Source: an uncultured Solirubrobacter sp. (lineage in GTDB: Bacteria > Actinomycetota > Thermoleophilia > Solirubrobacterales > Solirubrobacteraceae). Taken from it: DNA of 14,510 bases. Positions within the stretch are counted from its first letter, which is position 1. Every line of letters starts with the position of its first letter. The position numbers and the translations under genes were made by a program. This document shows, one piece after another, positions 6,369 to 12,910 of the stretch. The notes under the pieces were generated by a model. The model worked only from the letters and a program-made list of their open reading frames with translations. It was not told the origin of the DNA and ran no database searches. The stretch covers positions 1 to 14,510 of the forward strand of contig CALMNS010000624.1 in NCBI GenBank assembly GCA_937871635.1. The letters run 5' to 3'.

Positions 6369-7151
6369 TCAAGGGTGGTCGTGGACGGTGGGCACGTCGT
6401 CGAGCACGGTGCGGAGGGCCCTCGCGACGTCGACGGCGTTGGGCGTGTCGGAGTGGACGCAGATGCTCGTGAAGCGCACGGGCAGCCGGTTGCCGCCAAC
6501 CGTGGTCACGAGCCCCTGCTCGAGCGCCTCTCGGGCGGCGCGCCTCGCGCGCTCGACCGGGGTCCGATGCGGTCGTCGTCTGACGATCAGGCCGCCGTCG
6601 TCGCGGTAGTCGACGTCGACGTAGAGCTCCGGGACGAACGCCACGCCGCGGCGAAGGGCGACGTCCTCGTGCGTGGTCCCGGCCAGCCCGTAGAGCGCGA
6701 CGCCATAGAGCTGGGCGACGTCGCAGATGGCCTCCATGACCTCCGCGGAGCGGGCCGCCATCCCGTACAGCGCTCCGTGGGGCTTGATGTGCGTCAGCGC
6801 TCCCCCGGCGTCCTCGAGGAAGGCCACCAGCGCCCCGGCCTGATACAGGACGCTCGAGCGGACCTCGTCGGCGGTGAGCGCCATCTCCCGCCGACCGAAC
6901 CCGATCACGTCGGGCAGGCCGGGGTGAGCGCCGATCTGCACCCCGGCGGCGACGGCGGCCGCCACGGTGGTCGCCATGGTCCCCGGCTCGCCCGCGTGGA
7001 AGCCGCAGGCCACGTGGGCGACGTCGACGATGGAGAGGAGGTCCTCGTCGTTGCCGAAGCCGAAGTTGCCGTAGGACTCCCCCAGGTCGCAGTTGATGGT
7101 GACCGAAGAGCGACCGCGATCCTCGGCGGGCGCGATGGTCTCGTCGGTCAC
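6369..7151 (-). CDS. pxpA: LamB/YcsF family protein (5-oxoprolinase subunit A-like)
   Basis: 260-residue protein with all the main blocks of the LamB/YcsF family: INCDLGESYG (19-28), HVACGFHAGEPGTM (46-59), IGAHPGLPDVIGFGRREM (73-90), HIKPHGALYG (121-130) and ICVHSDTPNAV (230-240). PxpA works with PxpB and PxpC to open 5-oxoproline (pyroglutamate) with ATP; neither partner gene is in this window, so it may act alone or on another lactam or lactone. The usual FADRxY block is replaced by LYVDVDYRDDG (176-186), and VHSDTP stands for the common VHGDTP. GTG at 7151 overlaps the RidA stop by 4 nt (GTGA); the GGGAGG lies directly against the start, so initiation probably depends on coupling to RidA translation. 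The symbol is by family only. Confidence 0.82.
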   Translation of the reverse strand: MTDETIAPAEDRGRSSVTINCDLGESYGNFGFGNDEDLLSIVDVAHVACGFHAGEPGTMATTVAAAVAAGVQIGAHPGLPDVIGFGRREMALTADEVRSSVLYQAGALVAFLEDAGGALTHIKPHGALYGMAARSAEVMEAICDVAQLYGVALYGLAGTTHEDVALRRGVAFVPELYVDVDYRDDGGLIVRRRPHRTPVERARRAAREALEQGLVTTVGGNRLPVRFTSICVHSDTPNAVDVARALRTVLDDVPTVHDHP

Positions 7152-7573
7152 CTCCCGGCCTCGCTCGCGGGCGTCGCGCCGGCGTCGTCGGCAAGGACCG
7201 CGATCGACTGGCACTGGATGGCCATCCCCGCCGGGAGGTCCCCGACGGTGACCTTCCGCGCCGGCCGAGCCCCGGGGTCCGGAAAGCACCGGAGCCACTC
7301 GTCGTTGAGCAGGTCCCGCAGGCCTGGCTCGCGCAGGGTGACGTCGACGCGGACGACGTCGTCGAACGTGCCCTTGGCCTCCTCCAGGACGGCGCCGAGG
7401 TTGTCGAACATCGCGCGGACCTCCGCCTGCGGATCGTCGGGGAACCGGCCCGTGCGCCGGTCCACGCCCGAGATGCCGCCGGTGCACAGCAGCCCGCGGA
7501 CGACGGCCGCGGCCGGGACGGGGTTCGTCCCGTGCGACAGGCCGTCGACCTCGATGCTCCGGCGTCGGCTCAT
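7148..7573 (-). CDS. RidA family (YjgF/YER057c/UK114) protein, possible imine/enamine deaminase
   Basis: 141-residue Rid-fold protein. The family core is visible: LLCTGGISGVDRRTG (28-42), MFDNLGAVLEEAKGTFDDVVRVDVTL (55-80) and PARKVTVGDLPAGMAIQC (104-121). R106, which binds the substrate carboxylate in RidA, is kept. The glutamates that normally follow (family form VEIEAIA) are glutamines here, Q120 and Q122, so it is unlikely to be a classical housekeeping RidA. Rid-fold proteins include 2-aminomuconate deaminases in aminoaromatic meta-cleavage, which fits the operon if the ring carries nitrogen. It has a C-terminal tail of about 14 residues. Both ends overlap neighbours by 4 nt (the ATPase stop and the PxpA-like start). 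Confidence 0.83.
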   Translation of the reverse strand: MSRRRSIEVDGLSHGTNPVPAAAVVRGLLCTGGISGVDRRTGRFPDDPQAEVRAMFDNLGAVLEEAKGTFDDVVRVDVTLREPGLRDLLNDEWLRCFPDPGARPARKVTVGDLPAGMAIQCQSIAVLADDAGATPASEAGR

Positions 7574-8790
7574 CGGGGATCCCCTCCGAGGGTGGTCGGG
7601 AGCCCGAGGTCGTCGGCCGGCAACGGGAGGCCCGTGGGCCCGACCGGTGCGGCCGGCCGCTCGGCGGCGTGCGCCCGATGCTCCGCGAGGAACGCGAAGG
7701 CGCCGGCCTCCGGGAGCACGACCTCCACCGGGCCCTCGTCGATCCGTCCGGCCTCCGCCTGGCCGCCCGTGGCGTGGGAGGGGACCTGGGCCAGGAGGCG
7801 ATGCCCGGCGACGTCGAGCGTGAACTGGACGGTCTCACCCTGGAACGCGCGGTCCACGACGACCCCCGGCACCCGGTTGAGCGCCCCATCGTCGTGCTCC
7901 GCCGGCTGCACCGACACCGCGCTCGAACGGAGCATCAGGTCGACGGCCGCGTCGAGCGGCAGGTCCGAGCCCGGCCGGCAGCGCACCACCCGATCGGTCC
8001 CGTCGATCCTCACGTAGGCCATGCCCCCGTCGAGCTCGACGACCCGGCCGGGCAGGGCGGCGTCGAAACCGACGAAGTGGGCGACGAACCGGGTGCGGGG
8101 CGTGACGAAGATCTCCTCCGGCGTGCCGGCCTGCTCGACGCGGCCGTCGCGCATGACGACGACCCGGTCGGAGAGGGTCAGCGCCTCGGTCTGGTCGTGC
8201 GTGACGCAGATCGAGGTGGTCCCCGTCCTGGCGTGGATCGCCCTCAGCTCGGCGCCCATGGTCGCCCGCAGGCGGGTGTCCAGGTTCGAGAGCGGCTCGT
8301 CGAACAGGAGCACGCGCGGGGCGCTGACGAGCGCACGCGCAACGGCGACCCGCTGCTGTTGACCACCGGACAGGCTGGTGGCGGACCGGCCGGCGAACTC
8401 CGCGAGACCCACGAGCTCGAGCATCTCGCCGACGCGGCGGTCCCGCTCGGCCGACGGTACCCGCCGGAGCTTGAGCGGATAGGCGACGTTGGCCGACACC
8501 GTCATGTGCGGCCACAGCGCGTAGCTCTGGAACACCATCCCGATGTCCCGTCGCTCGGGACGCACGAAGAGCTTGCGCTCCGACGCGCTCATCACCCGCC
8601 CGCCGATCGAGACCGTCCCTGCGTCGGGCTCCTCGAGGCCGGCGATGCACCGCAGCGTGGTCGTCTTGCCGCAGCCGCTCGGGCCGAGCAGGGTCAGGAA
8701 CTCGCCGTCGCGCACCGTCAGGTCGAGCTCGTCGACCGCGGTGGCCGAGCCGTACCGCTTCGTCAGCCGCTCGACGCGCACCTCAGCCAC
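7570..8790 (-). CDS. ABC transporter ATPase, Fe3+/polyamine importer type (FbpC/PotA-like)
   Basis: 406-residue importer ATPase. Walker A is GPSGCGKT at 36-43, the Q-loop glutamine is Q88 (MVFQSYALWPHMTV), the signature is LSGGQQQR at 140-147, Walker B is VLLFDEP at 160-166, the D-loop is SNLD, and the switch histidine is H198 (CVTHDQTEA). A C-terminal TOBE-type regulatory region begins near residue 245. The protein is about 50 residues longer than common FbpC/PotA proteins, with a Pro/Ala-rich end. It energises the permease encoded just upstream. GTG at 8790 overlaps the permease stop by 8 nt and its own stop overlaps RidA by 4 nt. The imported compound cannot be read from the ATPase. Confidence 0.95.
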   Translation of the reverse strand: MAEVRVERLTKRYGSATAVDELDLTVRDGEFLTLLGPSGCGKTTTLRCIAGLEEPDAGTVSIGGRVMSASERKLFVRPERRDIGMVFQSYALWPHMTVSANVAYPLKLRRVPSAERDRRVGEMLELVGLAEFAGRSATSLSGGQQQRVAVARALVSAPRVLLFDEPLSNLDTRLRATMGAELRAIHARTGTTSICVTHDQTEALTLSDRVVVMRDGRVEQAGTPEEIFVTPRTRFVAHFVGFDAALPGRVVELDGGMAYVRIDGTDRVVRCRPGSDLPLDAAVDLMLRSSAVSVQPAEHDDGALNRVPGVVVDRAFQGETVQFTLDVAGHRLLAQVPSHATGGQAEAGRIDEGPVEVVLPEAGAFAFLAEHRAHAAERPAAPVGPTGLPLPADDLGLPTTLGGDPR

Positions 8791-10588
8791 CGGCGATCAC
8801 CTCAGCCCTTCTTCCCCGTCCCGTCCCGACGTCCGCAGGCCATTGCGGTCGATCCTTGCGCCGCCTGCGGTGCGCGAGGACCGCGCCCACGAGAGCGTAG
8901 AGGCCGCGACCCACGACGAACAGCGCGGCGACGATGGCCATCAGGATGCACAGGAGCGCGGCGGCCTGCTCGGTCTGACCGTTCTGGCTGTAGTAGTTGT
9001 AGGTCAGCACGGGCACGGTCTGGTTCCCCGGTCCGGACAGCAGGATCGAGACGTCGAGGTTCCCGGCCACGGCGACCCCGGTCACGAACCACGTCGCGAG
9101 GAACGCCGGGGCGATGAGGCGGGCGACCACGCCGATGAGCGTGCGGGTCGCCGAGGCGCCCGAGATCCGAGCCGCCTCCTCGAGCTCCCGATCGATCTGC
9201 ACGACCGCACCGTCGATCGCGCGACCGGCCGTCGGGCTGATGAACACCACCAGGGCGATGAGGACGATCCACAACGAGCCGTAGAGCTGGCGGAGGACCG
9301 GGATCGACAGGTAGGCCCACACCGTGCCCAGTCCCAGGACGATCCCGGGGAAGGCGACCACCAGCCAGACGCTCAGCTCGGGAAGACGACGCAGGCGGGA
9401 GCGCGAGCGGCGTGCGGCGTAGGCGACGAAGAGCGCGAGCGTGGTGGCGACGAAGCCGCCGACGACCCCGATGAGGAGGGTGTTGCCGATGGCGCCGACC
9501 GCCGTGGAGTCCTCGAGCAGCGTGCGGTAGTTGTCGAGGTTGTACTTGTCCGAGACGCCGAAGATGGGCTGCAGCGACCCGACGAGGAGCTGTCCCGCCG
9601 GCAGGACGAGCGCGAAGAACGCGAAGACGACGATCGCGGCCGAGCACGCCCACTTCCAGGCGCCGATGTCCCACCGTTCGCTGCTGTACGACTTGCCGGT
9701 CAGGGTGGTGAAGTCGCGGCCGCCGAGGAAGCGGGCCCTGGCGAGCACCAGCAGGAGGATCAGCGCGACGAGCAGGAGGGACAAGGCGCTCGCTTCGGCG
9801 TACCGCGGGGAGGTCCCGCCGGCGAGGTAGGAGTAGATGCGCGACGGGAAGACGTAGATGTCCGCCGGCACGCCGAGGATGAGCGGGGTGTCGAGCAGGC
9901 CGAGGCCGACGACGAAGCCGAGCACCGCGAGCCCGGAGAGCACCGGGGCGAGGAGGGGCAGCTGGATGCGCAGGAAGGTCCGCGCGCGGCCACTGCCGGC
10001 CATCACCGCGGCCTCCTCGAGCGAGCGGTTGAGCGCCAGCACCGGTCCGAGGAGCAGCAGGTACATCACGGGGACGACCTTGAGCGAGCTCACGAAGATC
10101 AGGCCCCACCACGAGTAGACGTCGACGACCACGCGCGGACGGCCGCCCAGCAGGTCCACCGCGAGGTCGTTGACGAGGCCGTTGGGTGAGCCGGCCAGGA
10201 GTCCGTAGCTGATGGCGACGAACAGGTTGGGGATCGCGAAGACGACGACCATCATCGGGGTGATGAGCCGTCGCAGCGGCGTGTTGGTCCGGGCGACGAT
10301 CCACGCGAAGAAGACGCCGAGGGCGATCCCGACGAGGTGCTGGCTGGCGGAGAGGACCACGGAGTTGCCGAGCGTCCGGTAGGTGTCCGCGTCGCTGTAG
10401 ACGGCGGCCACCGCGCTGAAGGTCCACTGGCCCGCGGAGCCCGGCGGCGCCGATCGGAACGCCCCGGCGAGCAGCATCACGATCGGCAGCCCGAACAGCA
10501 CGAGCACCACCACGGTGAGGGCGACGAGGGCGGGCGGCGGAAGTCGCCGCAGGCTGGGCAGCCGCGCCTCGGAAGCCGCTGCGTTCAT
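8783..10588 (-). CDS. ABC transporter permease with two fused membrane domains (FbpB-like)
   Basis: 601-residue integral membrane protein with two homologous MetI-type halves, about twelve helices in all. The first helix is at residues 18-42. Each half has its own ATPase-coupling EAA loop: SLEEAAVMAGSGRARTFLRIQLP at 189-211 and ELEEAARISGASATRTLIGVV at 468-488. A loop of roughly 30 polar residues (288-312) separates the halves. This single-chain arrangement is typical of Fe(III)-type (FbpB/SfuB) importers and of relatives that carry phosphonates, thiamine and other organic ligands. The C-terminus (572-598) is a basic cytoplasmic tail. ATG at 10588 follows the methyltransferase stop by 58 nt, the second widest spacing in the operon after none wider, and that gap holds a strong hairpin. 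Confidence 0.93.
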   Translation of the reverse strand: MNAAASEARLPSLRRLPPPALVALTVVVLVLFGLPIVMLLAGAFRSAPPGSAGQWTFSAVAAVYSDADTYRTLGNSVVLSASQHLVGIALGVFFAWIVARTNTPLRRLITPMMVVVFAIPNLFVAISYGLLAGSPNGLVNDLAVDLLGGRPRVVVDVYSWWGLIFVSSLKVVPVMYLLLLGPVLALNRSLEEAAVMAGSGRARTFLRIQLPLLAPVLSGLAVLGFVVGLGLLDTPLILGVPADIYVFPSRIYSYLAGGTSPRYAEASALSLLLVALILLLVLARARFLGGRDFTTLTGKSYSSERWDIGAWKWACSAAIVVFAFFALVLPAGQLLVGSLQPIFGVSDKYNLDNYRTLLEDSTAVGAIGNTLLIGVVGGFVATTLALFVAYAARRSRSRLRRLPELSVWLVVAFPGIVLGLGTVWAYLSIPVLRQLYGSLWIVLIALVVFISPTAGRAIDGAVVQIDRELEEAARISGASATRTLIGVVARLIAPAFLATWFVTGVAVAGNLDVSILLSGPGNQTVPVLTYNYYSQNGQTEQAAALLCILMAIVAALFVVGRGLYALVGAVLAHRRRRKDRPQWPADVGTGRGRRAEVIAGG

Positions 10589-10624
10589 CCCGTGGCGCCG
10601 GGGCGGTCGCGATCCGGCGGCGCG

Positions 10625-10644
10625 GGCGATCGGAGGCGATCGCC
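10625..10644 (-). promoter_or_regulatory. Perfect intercistronic hairpin between methyltransferase and permease genes
   Basis: GGCGATCG at 10625-10632 and CGATCGCC at 10637-10644 form an exact 8-bp stem with a 4-nt loop. It begins 2 nt after the methyltransferase stop codon and lies in the widest intercistronic gap (58 nt) of the operon. There is no T-run on the minus strand behind it, so it is better read as an mRNA-stabilising or processing stem, or as a partial attenuator, than as a full terminator. It would let the dioxygenase, binding-protein and methyltransferase messages outlast the permease message. Confidence 0.5.
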
Positions 10645-10646
10645 AG

Positions 10647-11777
10647 CTACCCCCATACCTGCTCCGCCACGGAGACGACGAGCTCGAGCTTGCGCCACTG
10701 CTCGTCCTGCGTCATATGGGCGACGTCGGAGACGCCGGCGAACCCGCACTGCGGGCTGAGCGCGAGCTGCTCGATCGGGGCGTGCCGCGTCGCCTCCTCG
10801 ATGCGGCGCAGGAGCTCCTCCTCGGTCTCCAGCCTGGGGAACTTCGAGGTGACGAGCCCGAGCACGGCGATCTTGCCCTTCGGCAGGAAGCGGAGCGGTT
10901 CGAACCCGCCGGCCCGCTCCGTGTCGTACTCGAGCAGGAACCGATCGACATCGAGTCGGTCGAACAGCCGCTCCGCGAGCCAGTCGTAGGAGCCGGTCCC
11001 CCCGCTGCGGGTCTGCGAACCGCGGCAGAGATGGGCACCGCGGACGATCTCGACGTCCCCCAGGCCGGCCCACACCGCGTTCTCGGCGGCGACGTCCCGC
11101 TCGAGCCCGGCCTCCGGATCCACGCCGCTGTCGGCCAGCTCCGCGCGCCAGCTCTCGCTCACGTACCCGATGAAGCCCTCGTCGAGCTGCAGGTACGCCG
11201 CTCCGGTGGTGGCCAGCTCCTTCATCTCATCCACGTAGATGTCGATCAGGTCGGCGAGCAGCTCGGACCGGTCCGCGTAGGCCCGATCGGTCACCCCCGC
11301 CCGGAAGCCCTGATGCGCCGCGCGGACGGGGCTGGGCAGCGTGACCTTGAACGGGCGCGACGCGTGCTCGCCCAGGAAGCGGGCCGCCGGCGCGACGATC
11401 GGTCGGCGCGGTCGCAGCCGGCCCTCCACCACCTTGGCGTGCATCCGCATCCGACGCGTCGTGCCGTCGGCCAGGACCACCTCCTCGACGGGATACTCGT
11501 CGGCGAAGCCCTCCACCGCGTCGCTGAGGTCCGTCTGCCAGGCCTGCCGACGCATCTCCCCGTCCGTGACGACCCCGATGCCCACCGCCTCCTGCGCGGC
11601 GAGCGCCTCGAGCACCATGCGGTCCTCCAGCTCGACCAGCGCCTCGTGCGTGATCTCCCCGCGTGCGAAGCGACGCCTGGCGTCGACGAGCGCTTCTGGA
11701 CGGATCAGGCTGCCGACCTGATCCGTCCTCAGCGTCACGTTCAGGGCCCGTCGCTGCCCGGCCGCCGTCACCGTCAT
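10647..11777 (-). CDS. Short MetE-like (YxjG/YxjH-type) cobalamin-independent methyltransferase
   Basis: 376-residue protein equal to the C-terminal catalytic barrel of MetE, the size of the YxjG/YxjH group; it lacks the N-terminal MetE domain. It opens with TDQVGSLIRPEAL at 18-30 and has TDGEMRRQAW (71-80) and YLQLDEGFIGY (195-205, like the MetE QxDEP motif). Zinc and thiol-site ligands are visible: H249 and C251 (GAHLCRG), E283 (LLEYDTE) and C344 (LSPQCGFAG). Such enzymes move a methyl group to or from a zinc-bound thiol such as homocysteine; the methyl donor for short forms is often not folate. In this operon it could accept a methyl group removed from the substrate, or make methionine. 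ATG at 11777 overlaps the binding-protein stop by 4 nt, so it is inserted between two transporter genes. Confidence 0.85.
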   Translation of the reverse strand: MTVTAAGQRRALNVTLRTDQVGSLIRPEALVDARRRFARGEITHEALVELEDRMVLEALAAQEAVGIGVVTDGEMRRQAWQTDLSDAVEGFADEYPVEEVVLADGTTRRMRMHAKVVEGRLRPRRPIVAPAARFLGEHASRPFKVTLPSPVRAAHQGFRAGVTDRAYADRSELLADLIDIYVDEMKELATTGAAYLQLDEGFIGYVSESWRAELADSGVDPEAGLERDVAAENAVWAGLGDVEIVRGAHLCRGSQTRSGGTGSYDWLAERLFDRLDVDRFLLEYDTERAGGFEPLRFLPKGKIAVLGLVTSKFPRLETEEELLRRIEEATRHAPIEQLALSPQCGFAGVSDVAHMTQDEQWRKLELVVSVAEQVWG

Positions 11778-12883
11778 CGGAAGATGTCCTCGAGCTGAGC
11801 GGTGTACTTCTCCTGGTTCTCCAGCCGCGTGTCCAGCGGCGTGGAGTTCAGCTGGTCGATCTTGGCGATCGGCGGGATCCCCTCCGGCGTCGGAGCATCC
11901 TTGACCGCGGAAGCCGCACCGATCGACGTCAGGGCCTTCGCTCCCTCCGGGGTGTAGAAGTAGTTCATCAGGAGCTTGGCGGCGTTCGGGTGCGGAGCGT
12001 TCTTGATCAGCCCGAAGTACTCGATCGGGATCCACACGCCTCCCTCGACCGGGAACACGAACTTGACCGGGGCCCCGTCCTCCTTGAAGCCGAGGTACGC
12101 GGTGTAGCCGCCGTACATGGCGACCCCGTAGGTCCCGTCGACGACCTTGTTGAGGAGCTCGGGGTAGGTCGCGGCGCTCACGGCGCCGTTCGCCTTGAGT
12201 CGCTTCGCGTACTCGATGCCGTAGCGCTCGTCGTTGGCGAGGGTGGTCAGGATGCCGTTGCCGGACCCCGCCTTGGTGGGATCCTGGATGAGCACCTTGC
12301 CCCGGAGCTTGGGGTCGAGCAGCGCCTCCCAGCTCTTGGCGTCGGGTACGACCTCGGTGTTGACCAGGTTGCCGAAGAACGAGTAGTTGGCCGCGGTGAG
12401 GAGGTTGTCCCGGTAGACGAGCTGGTCGCCTTCCACTCCGGTGGCGGCGGGAGGCTTGTACGCCTGGAGGAGGTCGTTGTTGGCCAGGTTGAGCATCGTC
12501 GTGTCGGCGGTATGGGCGATGTCGCCGCGCTGAGCGGGCTTCCCCCTGACCTCCTGGCCGATGGTCGTCTCCATCGGTGCGCCGAAGGTGTCCTTGCCCT
12601 CGATCTTGATCTCCGGGAATCGCTTCGTGAAGGCGTCGAAGACGGGCTTCATGAGCGTGTACTGGCCGGCGTAGACGACCACCTTGTCCTCGCCGCCCTT
12701 GCGGGCGGCCTCGTAGAGCGCCTGGAGCTCAGCCGCCTGCGGGCCGAGCCCGGCCGTGTCCGCTGACGGAGATGCCGACGAGCCACCCGCGTCGCCCGTC
12801 TCGTCGTCCCCGCCACAGCCTGCCGCCAGCGCGAGCGTCGCCGTCATGGCGACGAGCCGCGTCAGCATCCGTCGTGTGGTCAT
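11774..12883 (-). CDS. Lipoprotein ABC solute-binding protein, Fe3+/organic-ligand (FbpA/PotD-like) class
   Basis: 369-residue extracellular binding protein. A twin-Arg-containing positive N-terminus (TTRRMLTR), a hydrophobic stretch (11-21) and Cys23 in LALAAGC form a lipoprotein signal, followed by a Gly/Asp/Ser-rich linker to about residue 45. The mature part has the class-typical VVVYAGQYTLMKPVFDAFTKRFPEI (68-92), SWEALLDPKLRGKV (184-197), YGVAMYGGYTAYL (252-264), FVFPVEGGVWIP (275-286) and HPNAAKLLMNYFYTPEGAKAL (298-318). Where FbpA-type iron binders carry an adjacent Tyr-Tyr pair, this one has YGGYTAY, so free Fe(III) is not the obvious ligand. ATG at 12883 has GGGGGA 7 nt upstream (12891-12896). 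It starts 27 nt after the dioxygenase gene and is coupled to the methyltransferase gene by a 4-nt overlap. Confidence 0.92.
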   Translation of the reverse strand: MTTRRMLTRLVAMTATLALAAGCGGDDETGDAGGSSASPSADTAGLGPQAAELQALYEAARKGGEDKVVVYAGQYTLMKPVFDAFTKRFPEIKIEGKDTFGAPMETTIGQEVRGKPAQRGDIAHTADTTMLNLANNDLLQAYKPPAATGVEGDQLVYRDNLLTAANYSFFGNLVNTEVVPDAKSWEALLDPKLRGKVLIQDPTKAGSGNGILTTLANDERYGIEYAKRLKANGAVSAATYPELLNKVVDGTYGVAMYGGYTAYLGFKEDGAPVKFVFPVEGGVWIPIEYFGLIKNAPHPNAAKLLMNYFYTPEGAKALTSIGAASAVKDAPTPEGIPPIAKIDQLNSTPLDTRLENQEKYTAQLEDIFR

Positions 12884-12910
12884 TCGTCTCTCCCCCGTGT
12901 CGGTCGGCGT

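Noticed and set aside
6339..7823. Plus-strand open frame of 494 codons across the SIP, PxpA-like and RidA genes
   Set aside because: Low-complexity Arg/Gly/Val-rich translation with no recognisable motif, opposite three genes with strong family signatures.
8543..10189. Long plus-strand open frame (548 codons) opposite the permease and ATPase genes
   Set aside because: It is an antisense shadow of high-GC coding DNA: its peptide is rich in Glu/Asp/Arg/Gly with no domain, while the minus strand encodes clear permease and ATPase motifs.
11774..12883. Naming the ABC system a ferric iron transporter
   Set aside because: Family resemblance is real, but the adjacent Tyr-Tyr iron motif is not seen and the operon context favours an organic ligand.
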